Origin: a virus
DNA length: 27,337 nt
IMG/VR virus record: IMGVR_UViG_3300025684_000056
Location: 1 to 27,337 of that record
Reading direction: 5' to 3' (one strand)
The notes under the pieces were generated by a model. The model saw only the letters and a list, made by a program, of their open reading frames with translations. It did not search any database and was not told the DNA's origin. How positions within the stretch are numbered: position 1 is the first letter of the stretch; each line of letters opens with the position of its first letter. Shown piece by piece: positions 1 to 5,478 of this stretch. A program made the translations under genes and the position numbers.

Positions 1-395
1 AAACCTCTTGAGCTTATTCTACACGAAATAATCCCATTGTAATACTCGTCTTTGAACAACACATCTCTTGAAAACTGCTCACGTGTTTCAAAATAACTCA
101 TTTGATTTTTGTTGGCACACCAATAGAGTATTTTTCTACGAAAGTGTTGATTGCCTATTTCAGCTCTCGCACTGTTGAGTGCATCACTTGATCCCCAATA
201 TGTTTGCCAATCAGTTTCCACACGTCTATGTCTTTTGTTTTTTCTACCTTTAAGAGGTGGTAGTTTTTTAGTGGTCCAAAGTAGTTTCTTGCCAATATAA
301 TACTTCTGATTTAGGGTATCATGTATCTCATACACAAATCCCACATATTCCTCAGGTGCAGTGGTTATTAACTCATTATTATAATACCAACTCAT
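1..395 (-). CDS. SegE-like GIY-YIG protein, 3' end cut by window
   Basis: Leftward frame open from an ATG at 395 to the window edge, 131 residues with no stop. AGGA lies about 8 bases before the ATG. The N-terminus has the GIY-YIG signature in its SegE-like form: FVYEI (20-24) followed by YYIGKK (32-37). Next come a basic stretch (KGRKNKRHRR, 49-58), DWQTYWGSS (62-70), YFETREQF (101-108) with Glu103 as the likely catalytic acid, and DEYYNGIISCRI (116-127). This pattern matches the phage family named after T4 SegE, whose founder is a homing-type DNA endonuclease. Only a few C-terminal residues are probably missing. Activity in free-standing relatives is often unproven, so nuclease function is inferred. 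It lies downstream of a 468-base hairpin-rich gap, and an 8-bp hairpin (427-445) sits in its leader. Confidence 0.85.
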   Translation of the reverse strand, partial: MSWYYNNELITTAPEEYVGFVYEIHDTLNQKYYIGKKLLWTTKKLPPLKGRKNKRHRRVETDWQTYWGSSDALNSARAEIGNQHFRRKILYWCANKNQMSYFETREQFSRDVLFKDEYYNGIISCRISSRG

Positions 396-863
396 TTTAG
401 TTCCTATTTGTTAGTGGTAATCAATAGACCTAACTTCGTTAAGTCTAAAGTGTTGGTTTATTTTCGTTTCGTTTCACTCAACTCAATAAACACAAGCACT
501 TTCTTTTTTTTCTTTTATTTAATCTAATATTATTAAGAGATATTGATCTAGATAGATTCTTTAGTCAGAAGGAACCTGTTGCTAGGTCCCCTCTTTGCTT
601 GATCTGAGTATCATCTCCAGCATATAGGAAGCAGGTATTTTATTATAGACACTATTGCACGGGATCTCACACTCACTCCCTACCTGCTGTGGCCACCTTA
701 CGGTGTGATGACTTCGTTACCTCATATGTCATCTGTTTGTGCAACAAACGTGTCTTTTGCAATGTTCAACAATACATCGTCTTTTTTGGGTGCCATCCAT
801 TGGTCCTAAATGGCCCTTGATCCCAGCGGTATTAAAAACTGGCCCGCTAACCTTAGGTGTTGA
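396..863 (-). other. Gene-free, hairpin-rich intergenic region
   Basis: No convincing gene lies here; the longest sensible leftward frame is a 24-residue peptide starting MAPKKDDVLL. Read leftward, the stretch is a chain of hairpins: CACC-GTAA-GGTG with a GNRA loop (705-694); GATGAC/GTCATC (733-728 with 712-707); a 7-bp stem GCAGGTA/TACCTGC closing a 57-base branched element (687-631); an 11-bp stem with loop AGCAAC (594-567); and an 8-bp stem with a GAA loop (445-427). In the 11-bp and 8-bp stems, G-U pairs exist only on the leftward strand, where the other strand would have A-C mismatches, so the RNA is probably leftward. An A/T-rich tract lies at about 505-560. Function unknown; it could be leader or processing structure between the flanking leftward genes, or one or more small RNAs. 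Confidence 0.45.
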
Positions 864-1067
864 TTATAGATTGCCTTTAGCGTATCTGCCTTTGGATCTG
901 CCTGCTTTACGATCACGGTTTCTGCCTGCGTCTGGATTTTTGCCTGTAGTCCAGCTTATTACCTTGTCTAGTTGATATGTTGATAATGCCTTAAGATCTG
1001 CGGTGCCATAATATTTTAATGCCAGTTGTTTAGCCTTGTTGTGTAGTTTAATACCAGTGTTTGCCAT
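864..1067 (-). CDS. Small basic protein of unknown function
   Basis: A 67-residue leftward frame starting at ATG 1067, with AAGGA about 9 bases upstream (AAAGGAAACAGGCAA). The first 45 residues look folded and helical (HNKAKQLALKYYG, LSTYQLDKVISW). The last 20 are almost all Arg, Lys, Gly and Asp (GRNRDRKAGRSKGRYAKG), a tail that could contact nucleic acid. I do not recognise the family. It is the first protein gene downstream of the leftward promoter at 1184-1212 and lies 36 bases beyond the structured RNA at 1103-1175, so it may be expressed only by read-through of that element. The overlapping rightward frame at 739-975 has no ribosome binding site and looks like its shadow. Confidence 0.65.
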   Translation of the reverse strand: MANTGIKLHNKAKQLALKYYGTADLKALSTYQLDKVISWTTGKNPDAGRNRDRKAGRSKGRYAKGNL

Positions 1068-1102
1068 TTGCCTGTTTCCTTTGTAGTGTTTCCATTGTTT
1101 TT

Positions 1103-1175
1103 AAAAAGTGTAAGGTGGCTAATGGAAACTAAAACGCCCAATCTCGCATGACCAAGATTGTTTTAACCTTACACT
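1103..1175 (-). ncRNA. Compact structured RNA or attenuator
   Basis: Read leftward, a perfect 10-bp stem pairs AGTGTAAGGT (1175-1166) with ACCTTACACT (1116-1107), followed at once by a short U-run (1107-1103). Inside is an 8-bp hairpin, CAATCTTG-GTCATG-CGAGATTG (1160-1139), whose one G-U pair would be a C-A mismatch on the other strand, so the leftward RNA is favoured. The predicted start of the promoter at 1184-1212 falls at about 1177-1175, so the transcript would begin with the closing stem and could end at the U-run as a roughly 73-base RNA. Alternatively it is an attenuator or protective leader for the gene at 864-1067. No known RNA family was recognised. Confidence 0.55.
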
Positions 1176-1183
1176 GTATATTT

Positions 1184-1212
1184 ACTATACTACACTTATT
1201 TATACAGGTCAA
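1184..1212 (-). promoter_or_regulatory. Leftward sigma70-type promoter
   Basis: Leftward TTGACC (1212-1207), a 17-base spacer, and TATAGT (1189-1184). Both hexamers and the spacing are near the bacterial housekeeping consensus. The expected start is about 1177, at the first bases of the structured RNA. It should drive that RNA, the 67-residue gene and possibly the GIY-YIG gene. Confidence 0.75.
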
Positions 1213-1239
1213 CCTAAAACACGTTTTTTTTAGAAACAT

Positions 1240-1259
1240 ATGTTACAGGGTTGTAACAT
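1240..1259. promoter_or_regulatory. Palindrome between divergent promoters, likely operator
   Basis: Perfect inverted repeat ATGTTACA-GGGT-TGTAACAT, two 8-base arms and a 4-base centre. It lies 28 bases upstream of the leftward -35 and 64 bases upstream of the rightward -35, in the 318-base gap between the genes at 1067 and 1386. Size, symmetry and position fit the operator of a dimeric repressor or activator controlling both directions. The binding protein is not identified in this window. The rest of the gap is A/T-rich and holds the two promoters and the structured RNA. Confidence 0.5.
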
Positions 1260-1322
1260 TTCGTTATCACAAGTTTTTTGCAGAAAAATGCTAACCCATT
1301 GATTTCATTAGATCTGTTTTTC

Positions 1323-1351
1323 TTGACTTCTGGTTGCACTAATGCTATAAC
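1323..1351 (+). promoter_or_regulatory. Rightward early promoter P1
   Basis: TTGACT (1323-1328), 17-base spacer, TATAAC (1346-1351). Downstream sequence ATAGGCACAAACAGAAAGGCACTATACAATG resembles that of the promoters at 2594 and 3222; the last part (AAAGGCACTATACAATG) is identical to the one before the gene at 3286. It drives the ATPase gene. Confidence 0.8.
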
Positions 1352-1385
1352 TGTTGTATAGGCACAAACAGAAAGGCACTATACA

Positions 1386-2183
1386 ATGACATATTTTGTA
1401 GATACACTTAACAAGAGTCCAGATCTTGTAGAACCTGCAGAACAGCAAGCAGCAATCAGCCAGCACTACAACAGCATCGCCAATATGGTTAGTTCATTTG
1501 CCAAAGGTGGTTTAGGCAAAAGAGGTCTAATCATCAACGGTCCAGCAGGTGGTGGCAAAACAGAAGTGGTGCGCCAAACATTAGACGCAAATAGCAGCAA
1601 ATATCACTTTCTCAAGGGCACTCTTAGTGCTCCAGAGTTGTTTATCCGCATTTACAAGCACGCCAAAGAAGCTAATCAGATTTTGGTTATTGACGATACA
1701 GATGTATGCTTTGATGATGTAGAAATGTCAGACATCCTTAAGGCAGCATTAGACCCTAGTGGTGGCGAGATGTATTATGGCAAACGCAGTCACTATCTGC
1801 GTCACGACGGTGTTCCGCAAGAGTTCCGTTGCGAAGGTCGTATAATCTTGATCAGCAACAAGCCGTTGAAGGTAGATACACTAAGTGTAAAGGCCCAACA
1901 ACGCATCAAGCCTGTTGTAGATCGTTGCTTGTATGTTCCAGCAGGTCTAAATGATGCTTGGACTGCGGTTGCAATGCGTTTGCTTTATAATGTAGGTCGC
2001 ATCCGTGTTCTTGCCAATAGCACTGTTAAAGATGATGTAAAAGATGCGATTGTAGATTTCATTACAACAGAGTATGAACGGTTCAACGGTATCACTTTTC
2101 GCAGCATCCAAACTTGTTTAGATATGTATGCAGTAGATCCTGCCAACTGGCGTCAACTTGTAATCATGAGTGAGGGCAAATAA
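1386..2183 (+). CDS. AAA+ P-loop ATPase
   Basis: 265 residues. Walker A is GPAGGGKT (52-59), Walker B is ILVIDDTD (99-106), and a sensor-1-like strand RIILISN (152-158) ends in Asn. An arginine-containing segment (KAQQRIKPVVDRC) follows where AAA+ proteins carry their arginine finger, and the C-terminal 70 residues look like a helical lid. This is the first gene after promoter P1; AAAGG lies 9 bases before the ATG. Phage AAA+ proteins of this size may act as helicase loaders, remodelers or packaging-independent DNA-processing ATPases; the sequence does not say which. Its stop is directly followed by the next gene's ATG after one base, so the two are co-translated. Confidence 0.85.
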   Translation: MTYFVDTLNKSPDLVEPAEQQAAISQHYNSIANMVSSFAKGGLGKRGLIINGPAGGGKTEVVRQTLDANSSKYHFLKGTLSAPELFIRIYKHAKEANQILVIDDTDVCFDDVEMSDILKAALDPSGGEMYYGKRSHYLRHDGVPQEFRCEGRIILISNKPLKVDTLSVKAQQRIKPVVDRCLYVPAGLNDAWTAVAMRLLYNVGRIRVLANSTVKDDVKDAIVDFITTEYERFNGITFRSIQTCLDMYAVDPANWRQLVIMSEGK

Positions 2184-2184
2184 T

Positions 2185-2607
2185 ATGGACTTCCTATCAA
2201 CGCCACTGCCGCAATCCTGCGGCAGTGAAGAGACAGTAGAAAAAAGAAATATTGCTTGGAACGCAGGTATGTGTCATTTAAGTGATGACGCAAGAAAACG
2301 CATAAGTGCCGCAAGAAAATACACAACAACTCCAGAAGAAACGAAGGCAAAACGTAGAAATACAATGATAACAAGATATGGTAAGATGGCAACCAACAAC
2401 TCAACTCACTACTTTGAAGGGTTGCCCTGTAAAGATTGGTTAGATGCTAATCGTGAGTTGGTTGAAACTCTTTCATACCACACCAAAAGAGGCGTTGAAA
2501 GACGCAAGGTTATTGACCATATGATTACACTATGTCCAACTGCTACTAGACAGTATCTTGCTGTTGCTATTTGCCATTGGAGTAAAAAACAGGTTGACAA
2601 CACCTAA
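2185..2607 (+). CDS. NUMOD-like DNA-binding protein, cassette copy 1
   Basis: 140 residues from ATG 2185; a GTG at 2170 in the same frame would overlap the ATPase, and GAGGG 9 bases before 2185 decides the start. The first 16 residues (MDFLSTPLPQSCGSEE) match the start of the gene at 2653. Residues 25-45 (GMCHLSDDARKRISAARK) resemble NUMOD3, a DNA-contacting motif of homing endonucleases, with a second similar stretch at 48-60. Residues 76-107 (HYFEGLPCKDWLDANRE...) align with the unit repeated three times in the next gene. No nuclease motif is visible. The last codons overlap the next promoter, so the stop lies inside it. Likely a DNA-binding protein or a remnant of a homing endonuclease. 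Confidence 0.7.
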   Translation: MDFLSTPLPQSCGSEETVEKRNIAWNAGMCHLSDDARKRISAARKYTTTPEETKAKRRNTMITRYGKMATNNSTHYFEGLPCKDWLDANRELVETLSYHTKRGVERRKVIDHMITLCPTATRQYLAVAICHWSKKQVDNT

Positions 2608-2622
2608 CATATATGCTATAAC
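2594..2622 (+). promoter_or_regulatory. Rightward early promoter P2
   Basis: TTGACA (2594-2599), 17-base spacer, TATAAC (2617-2622). The -35 lies inside the last codons of the preceding gene. GGTTGACAACACCTAA is shared with the promoter at 3222, ATGCTATAACT with P1, and ATAGGCAACAACA downstream with the promoter at 3222. Drives the gene at 2653. Confidence 0.85.
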
Positions 2623-2652
2623 TAACACATAGGCAACAACACAGAGGGTATC

Positions 2653-3225
2653 ATGGACTTCCTATCAACACCACTACCTGTAAGCACAGGCACTGAAGAG
2701 AACTTTGTATATAATCCGTATCGTGTTGGTGGCATGTGGGGCTTAAAACAATCACCTGAACACACGGCAAAAATAAGCAAACCAAAATATGTCTTTCAAG
2801 GCAAAAGTGCTGGAGACTGGGCAAAAATACTTGGTGGTGATTATGGTGTTATTAGACATCATATAAAAAATGGCACTATGGAGCAATATAAAACTTATTG
2901 TAAATGGGCTAATATACCATGCACTGCAATCAACAAAAATCTAAAGATAATCTACAAAGGCAAAGCTGTTAAAGAATGGGTAAAAATACTTGGTGGTGAT
3001 CGTGGCACTATTAGACATCATATAAAAAATGGCACCATGCACGAATACAGAACTTATTGCAAATGGGCAAACATACCTTACACGAAAAAAACAGTAATAA
3101 AGCACTACTTCCAAGGTAAAACAGTTAAACAGTGGGCAAAAATACTTGGTGGTGATCCTGGCACTATTAGAAAGAATATGCAAAATGGCACTATGGAGCG
3201 ATATATTGAGAAAAAAACAGGTTGA
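2653..3225 (+). CDS. Three-repeat NUMOD-like DNA-binding protein, cassette copy 2
   Basis: 190 residues. The N-terminus MDFLSTPLPVSTGTEE matches the preceding gene; residues 26-45 (GGMWGLKQSPEHTAKISKPK) are a good NUMOD3-like motif. Three repeats of 52-53 residues follow, beginning near 46, 99 and 151, with core FQGK-x-W-A-K-ILGGD-x-G-x-IR-x6-NGTM; the third is cut short by the stop. The spacing (conserved Trp, Ile-Leu-Gly-Gly turn, then Ile-Arg) suggests a helix-turn-helix fold like those linked to phage HNH and GIY-YIG enzymes. No nuclease domain is present. GAGGG precedes the ATG. Inferred role: sequence-specific DNA binding, target unknown. Confidence 0.7.
   Translation: MDFLSTPLPVSTGTEENFVYNPYRVGGMWGLKQSPEHTAKISKPKYVFQGKSAGDWAKILGGDYGVIRHHIKNGTMEQYKTYCKWANIPCTAINKNLKIIYKGKAVKEWVKILGGDRGTIRHHIKNGTMHEYRTYCKWANIPYTKKTVIKHYFQGKTVKQWAKILGGDPGTIRKNMQNGTMERYIEKKTG
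2788..3222 (+). repeat. Three tandem intragenic repeats (about 156-159 bases)
   Basis: Units 2788-2946, 2947-3102 and 3103-3222 (the last truncated). Identity is high at DNA level, for example ATACTTGGTGGTGAT occurs in all three and ATTAGACATCATATAAAAAA in the first two. The near-identity of silent positions suggests recent duplication. Confidence 0.85.
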
Positions 3226-3250
3226 CAACACCTAAAAACTGTCGTATAAA
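3222..3250 (+). promoter_or_regulatory. Rightward early promoter P3
   Basis: TTGACA (3222-3227), 17-base spacer, TATAAA (3245-3250). The -35 overlaps the stop of the preceding gene. The -10 lies in TATAAATA (3245-3252), a perfect match to the T4 late octamer, so this promoter might be read both early and late. Drives the three small genes at 3286-3940. Confidence 0.8.
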
Positions 3251-3285
3251 TAATACATAGGCAACAACAGAAAAGGCACTATACA

Positions 3286-3477
3286 ATGAAGCACTATTAT
3301 ATCAACGCTCACTACGGACACAACATCAACACACCTGATCACTTTGCACAAGTTGAGATATTGTTCAGCTGTAGAGTTCCAAGTGAGAGAACTGTTAGAC
3401 GAGAACTTAGACTGCAACACAACATTAAAAAACCCATACGCACGTTAGAGTGGATATATGAAGAGGAGGCAGCGTGA
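3286..3477 (+). CDS. Small hypothetical protein
   Basis: 63 residues, start fixed by AAAAGG 9 bases upstream and promoter P3. It is rich in His, Tyr, Arg and Glu (MKHYYINAHYGHN; SERTVRRELRLQHN), with no signal peptide or membrane segment. The middle (VPSERTVRRELRLQ) could be a short helix-turn-helix-like element, but this is weak. The final codons encode EEEAA because the DNA there is the next gene's ribosome binding site. Family not recognised. Confidence 0.7.
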   Translation: MKHYYINAHYGHNINTPDHFAQVEILFSCRVPSERTVRRELRLQHNIKKPIRTLEWIYEEEAA

Positions 3478-3665
3478 TGGATATGATGAAAGTAGAGTGG
3501 AACACCATTGAAGACGGTGCAATGTATTACAATAGTGTTCTATTGCCAGAAGACGAGGCTTGGAACCTTATGTATGAAGTCAATGGCGGCATTGAAAGTA
3601 TGAGTGCCTGGGAAGTAGAAAACTTTACACCACAACGATTTATTGTTGAAGAGGAGGCAGCGTGA
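3477..3665 (+). CDS. Small acidic hypothetical protein
   Basis: 62 residues from ATG 3477, whose first base is the last base of the previous stop (TGATG); a GTG one codon earlier is less likely. GAGGAGG sits 8 bases upstream inside the previous gene. The protein is acidic and Trp/Met-rich (MKVEWNTIEDGAMYYNSVLLPEDEAWNLMY). It ends in VEEEAA, encoded by the same 20 bases as in the gene before it. Family not recognised. Confidence 0.7.
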   Translation: MDMMKVEWNTIEDGAMYYNSVLLPEDEAWNLMYEVNGGIESMSAWEVENFTPQRFIVEEEAA

Positions 3666-3940
3666 TGACTGACAAATATGAAACCATAGAAACACTCAAA
3701 GGCGCCAAAGTCCTAGATATCAATGAATGGATACGCAAACAAGAAGATGATTTGTTTCACTTCAAACAACAGTTTAATGGCCAAACTGCCACTGACGAAA
3801 AGTTTTTCAAAATCAAAGAACTTGAAATACGGGCAAAAAAGGATATAGTTAGGAGTTGGTTGGATCACTTGGAAGAAAACAGCATAGTATTGCACCAATA
3901 CAACATCCGCCTACTAGTAAGCAAAGACACAGAATCATAA
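3665..3940 (+). CDS. Small helical hypothetical protein
   Basis: 91 residues from ATG 3665, coupled to the previous gene by the same TGATG overlap and embedded GAGGAGG. The sequence looks alpha-helical and charged (NEWIRKQEDDLFHFKQQF; KIKELEIRAKKDIVRSWLDHLEE). There is no cysteine, membrane segment or recognised motif. It is the last gene before the terminator-like hairpin at 3959-3996, so it probably closes the early transcript. Confidence 0.7.
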   Translation: MTDKYETIETLKGAKVLDINEWIRKQEDDLFHFKQQFNGQTATDEKFFKIKELEIRAKKDIVRSWLDHLEENSIVLHQYNIRLLVSKDTES

Positions 3941-3958
3941 ACCAACCTGCCTGGGCTA

Positions 3959-3996
3959 AAGCAGTAAAACTGGCCCATTTTACACCCGCTTTTTTA
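3959..3996 (+). terminator. Rho-independent-type terminator after early genes
   Basis: AAGC-A-GTAAAA, an 8-base loop CTGGCCCA, TTTTAC-ACCC-GCTT, running into six T residues. The inner 6-bp stem is perfect and the outer 4 bp pair across a small asymmetric bulge. It lies between the last small gene and terS, where early and late transcription should be separated. Confidence 0.55.
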
Positions 3997-4004
3997 ACAG
4001 TTCG

Positions 4005-4012
4005 CATAAATA
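4005..4012 (+). promoter_or_regulatory. T4-late-like promoter octamer before terS
   Basis: CATAAATA, one mismatch from the T4 late octamer TATAAATA. By T4 geometry the start would fall at about 4018, the A of the terS ATG. The octamer sits mostly in the loop of a 6-bp inverted repeat, ACAGTT (3997-4002) and AACTGT (4012-4017). No ribosome binding site lies upstream of the ATG. Confidence 0.45.
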
Positions 4013-4017
4013 ACTGT

Positions 4018-4488
4018 ATGAAACAAGAAAACAACGATAGACCCAAAGGATGGGGCAAGAGAGGTCCTCTACCCAAAGCCCCAGTAGAAGGTGTAATAAC
4101 AGGCCTTCCAGTTGGTCGTGACAAAACAGTAGTGCCCCAAGATCAAGTTGAAGAACTAGCAGGTCTTGGATGCACCAACAAAGAGATTGCAAACTTCTTT
4201 GGAGTTAAAGAAGATGCAATAAGCAGAAACTTCGCGGTAGAACTTGTAAAAGGCCGTGAAGGTATGAAGATAAAACTAAGGCGTGCAATGTTCAAGAACG
4301 CTGTCGTAAACGAAAACACCACAATGCAAATATGGCTCAGCAAACAGTATCTAGGAATGACAGACCAACCTGTTAACAGCGAAAGCAATGCTGCATTGCC
4401 ATGGAGCAACGAATCATCAACAAGTATAGGAGAAACATATGACGATGAAGAACTCAGGGACGATATCCCTAACACCAGCCAACAGTAA
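4018..4488 (+). CDS. terS: Terminase small subunit
   Basis: 156 residues. The frame is open upstream to 3856, but 4018 is the only plausible start; the extension would overlap the preceding gene and cross the terminator. Residues 43-71 (QVEELAGLGCTNKEIANFFGVKEDAISRN) form a helix-turn-helix like that of small terminases, which recognise the packaging site. Residues 79-117 (GREGMKIKLRRAMFKNAV...TMQIWLSKQYLGMTD) match the typical small-terminase pattern of a GR-x helix followed by W-L-K-x-x-x-G. The C-terminal 40 residues are acidic and Ser-rich, likely the flexible tail that contacts the large subunit. The large terminase lies 1.5 kb downstream. No SD sequence precedes the ATG, so the message may be leaderless. 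Confidence 0.8.
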   Translation: MKQENNDRPKGWGKRGPLPKAPVEGVITGLPVGRDKTVVPQDQVEELAGLGCTNKEIANFFGVKEDAISRNFAVELVKGREGMKIKLRRAMFKNAVVNENTTMQIWLSKQYLGMTDQPVNSESNAALPWSNESSTSIGETYDDEELRDDIPNTSQQ

Positions 4489-4714
4489 AACAGAGTTTAG
4501 TTTAGAAAACTTTATCAAGCAGGCCAAAAATCAACCTGTGCCCAACACTGACGCAGGCATACAAAAACTAGCCAACAACTATGCAGACTTGCTCAAGCAC
4601 AGTGAAATCGTAGTTGACAGTATGTTCAACGAAAACCGCAGAAAAACACCAGGCAAAGACCTGCTGCAAAGTTACCACAACATATTAACACACATCAAGC
4701 GAGGCAGCGAATAA
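4439..4714 (+). CDS. Hypothetical protein overlapping terS
   Basis: 91 residues. ATG 4439 lies 50 bases inside terS in another frame, with a strong AGGAGA 8 bases upstream. Residues about 18-90 are helical (SLENFIKQAKNQ; IQKLANNYADLLKHSEIVVDSMFNENRR; LLQSYHNILTHIKR). The first 17 residues are Ser/Thr/Asn-rich and probably disordered. Family not recognised. Its place between the terminase genes suggests a packaging-linked or host-directed accessory role, but nothing in the sequence confirms this. Confidence 0.7.
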   Translation: MTMKNSGTISLTPANSKTEFSLENFIKQAKNQPVPNTDAGIQKLANNYADLLKHSEIVVDSMFNENRRKTPGKDLLQSYHNILTHIKRGSE

Positions 4715-5199
4715 TGAGTAATCTTGCAAAACTATGTGATGACATGAACGATTACATCAACACCAAAGGTGAACTTCCTAGTAGCACTAGCAACAGCGGA
4801 TTCTTAAACCAATGGCACAACTTAAACAATCAGTATTGGATGGACTTGTTTGGAGATGCGTATGCAGTTCATGACAACACCAAATGGTGTATGCCGTATT
4901 GGCTTGAAGCCCAAGTTAAACAGTTGGTTGATCATCTCAACGCCTACGCAAGCCAGCATCCTAATGTGTTGAATCCTCCAGTAAATGAAATGTATCAACT
5001 TCCAAGGGGTGCATATCTTGAACATCCTAATGTAAAGAAAAGTAAAAGTATAAAAACTATCTTGTGGCACACTATGATGAACTTGCGTGAAGAAGTTTAC
5101 AATCCAGCGATGGGTATCTATTTGCCCAACAAAAACTCTAGCATTGGATTACTTGATCCAGTAACTGCACCAGCACAAACATTATTTGATTGGAACTAA
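4714..5199 (+). CDS. Hypothetical protein, Trp/Asn/Pro-rich
   Basis: 161 residues; the ATG shares its first base with the previous stop (TAATG). The sequence is rich in Trp, Asn, Tyr and Pro (LNQWHNLNNQYWMDLFGDAY, WCMPYWLEAQVKQLVDHLNAY). There is no signal peptide, membrane segment, Cys cluster or recognised catalytic motif. Residues around 60-85 are helical; the C-terminal half looks loop-rich. Family and function unknown; it is part of the small-gene block between the terminase genes. Confidence 0.7.
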   Translation: MSNLAKLCDDMNDYINTKGELPSSTSNSGFLNQWHNLNNQYWMDLFGDAYAVHDNTKWCMPYWLEAQVKQLVDHLNAYASQHPNVLNPPVNEMYQLPRGAYLEHPNVKKSKSIKTILWHTMMNLREEVYNPAMGIYLPNKNSSIGLLDPVTAPAQTLFDWN

Positions 5200-5200
5200 C

Positions 5201-5374
5201 ATGAAGTTTATTTACACCACCAACCAACTACCTGTCTACAACTTCGCCAAACTAGGCGGAGTATTAGCGGAGGACAACACTGTTGAACTCACTGATGATG
5301 CATACCAGCGTTTCTTGTTTGAAACCAAGCTGGACTCACACACTCTAACACTATACAAGGAACCAGGATTATGA
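5201..5374 (+). CDS. Small hypothetical protein
   Basis: 57 residues from ATG 5201, one base after the previous stop; an upstream TTG at 5186 would overlap that gene and has no better binding site. The sequence alternates hydrophobic and polar residues (MKFIYTTNQLPVYNFAKLGG), suggesting a small beta-rich domain. Family not recognised. Its TGA stop overlaps the next start (ATGA), so translation is probably coupled. Confidence 0.65.
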   Translation: MKFIYTTNQLPVYNFAKLGGVLAEDNTVELTDDAYQRFLFETKLDSHTLTLYKEPGL

Positions 5375-5478
5375 AAGAACTGATCAAAAGCACCACACGA
5401 GTAATGAACTTGATTTATTTGTTCTTGTTGATTTGGGGCATTAATGTTGGCATGAGTTGGATAATGAGTTTTGCCTAG
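5371..5478 (+). CDS. 35-residue single-pass membrane peptide
   Basis: The ATG overlaps the previous TGA as ATGA, with AGGA about 8 bases upstream. Residues 1-10 are polar and basic (MKELIKSTTR). Residues 11-31 are an unbroken hydrophobic run (VMNLIYLFLLIWGINVGMSWI) long enough to cross a membrane. The positive N-terminal flank suggests the N-terminus stays in the cytoplasm. Possible roles are a tiny holin or antiholin-like factor or a host-membrane modifier; none is shown. The next frame overlaps its end by 8 bases. Confidence 0.55.
   Translation: MKELIKSTTRVMNLIYLFLLIWGINVGMSWIMSFA

Noticed and set aside
567-690. Possible tRNA genes in the left gap
   Set aside because: Stems are present but no T-loop consensus or anticodon arm could be fitted on either strand.
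739-975. 78-residue rightward frame
   Set aside because: No binding site or promoter, composition not protein-like, and it overlaps the better supported leftward 67-residue gene and the hairpin-rich gap.
3856-4017. 54-residue N-terminal extension of terS
   Set aside because: It would overlap the preceding gene, cross the terminator-like hairpin, and has no binding site; the small-terminase fold starts after 4018.
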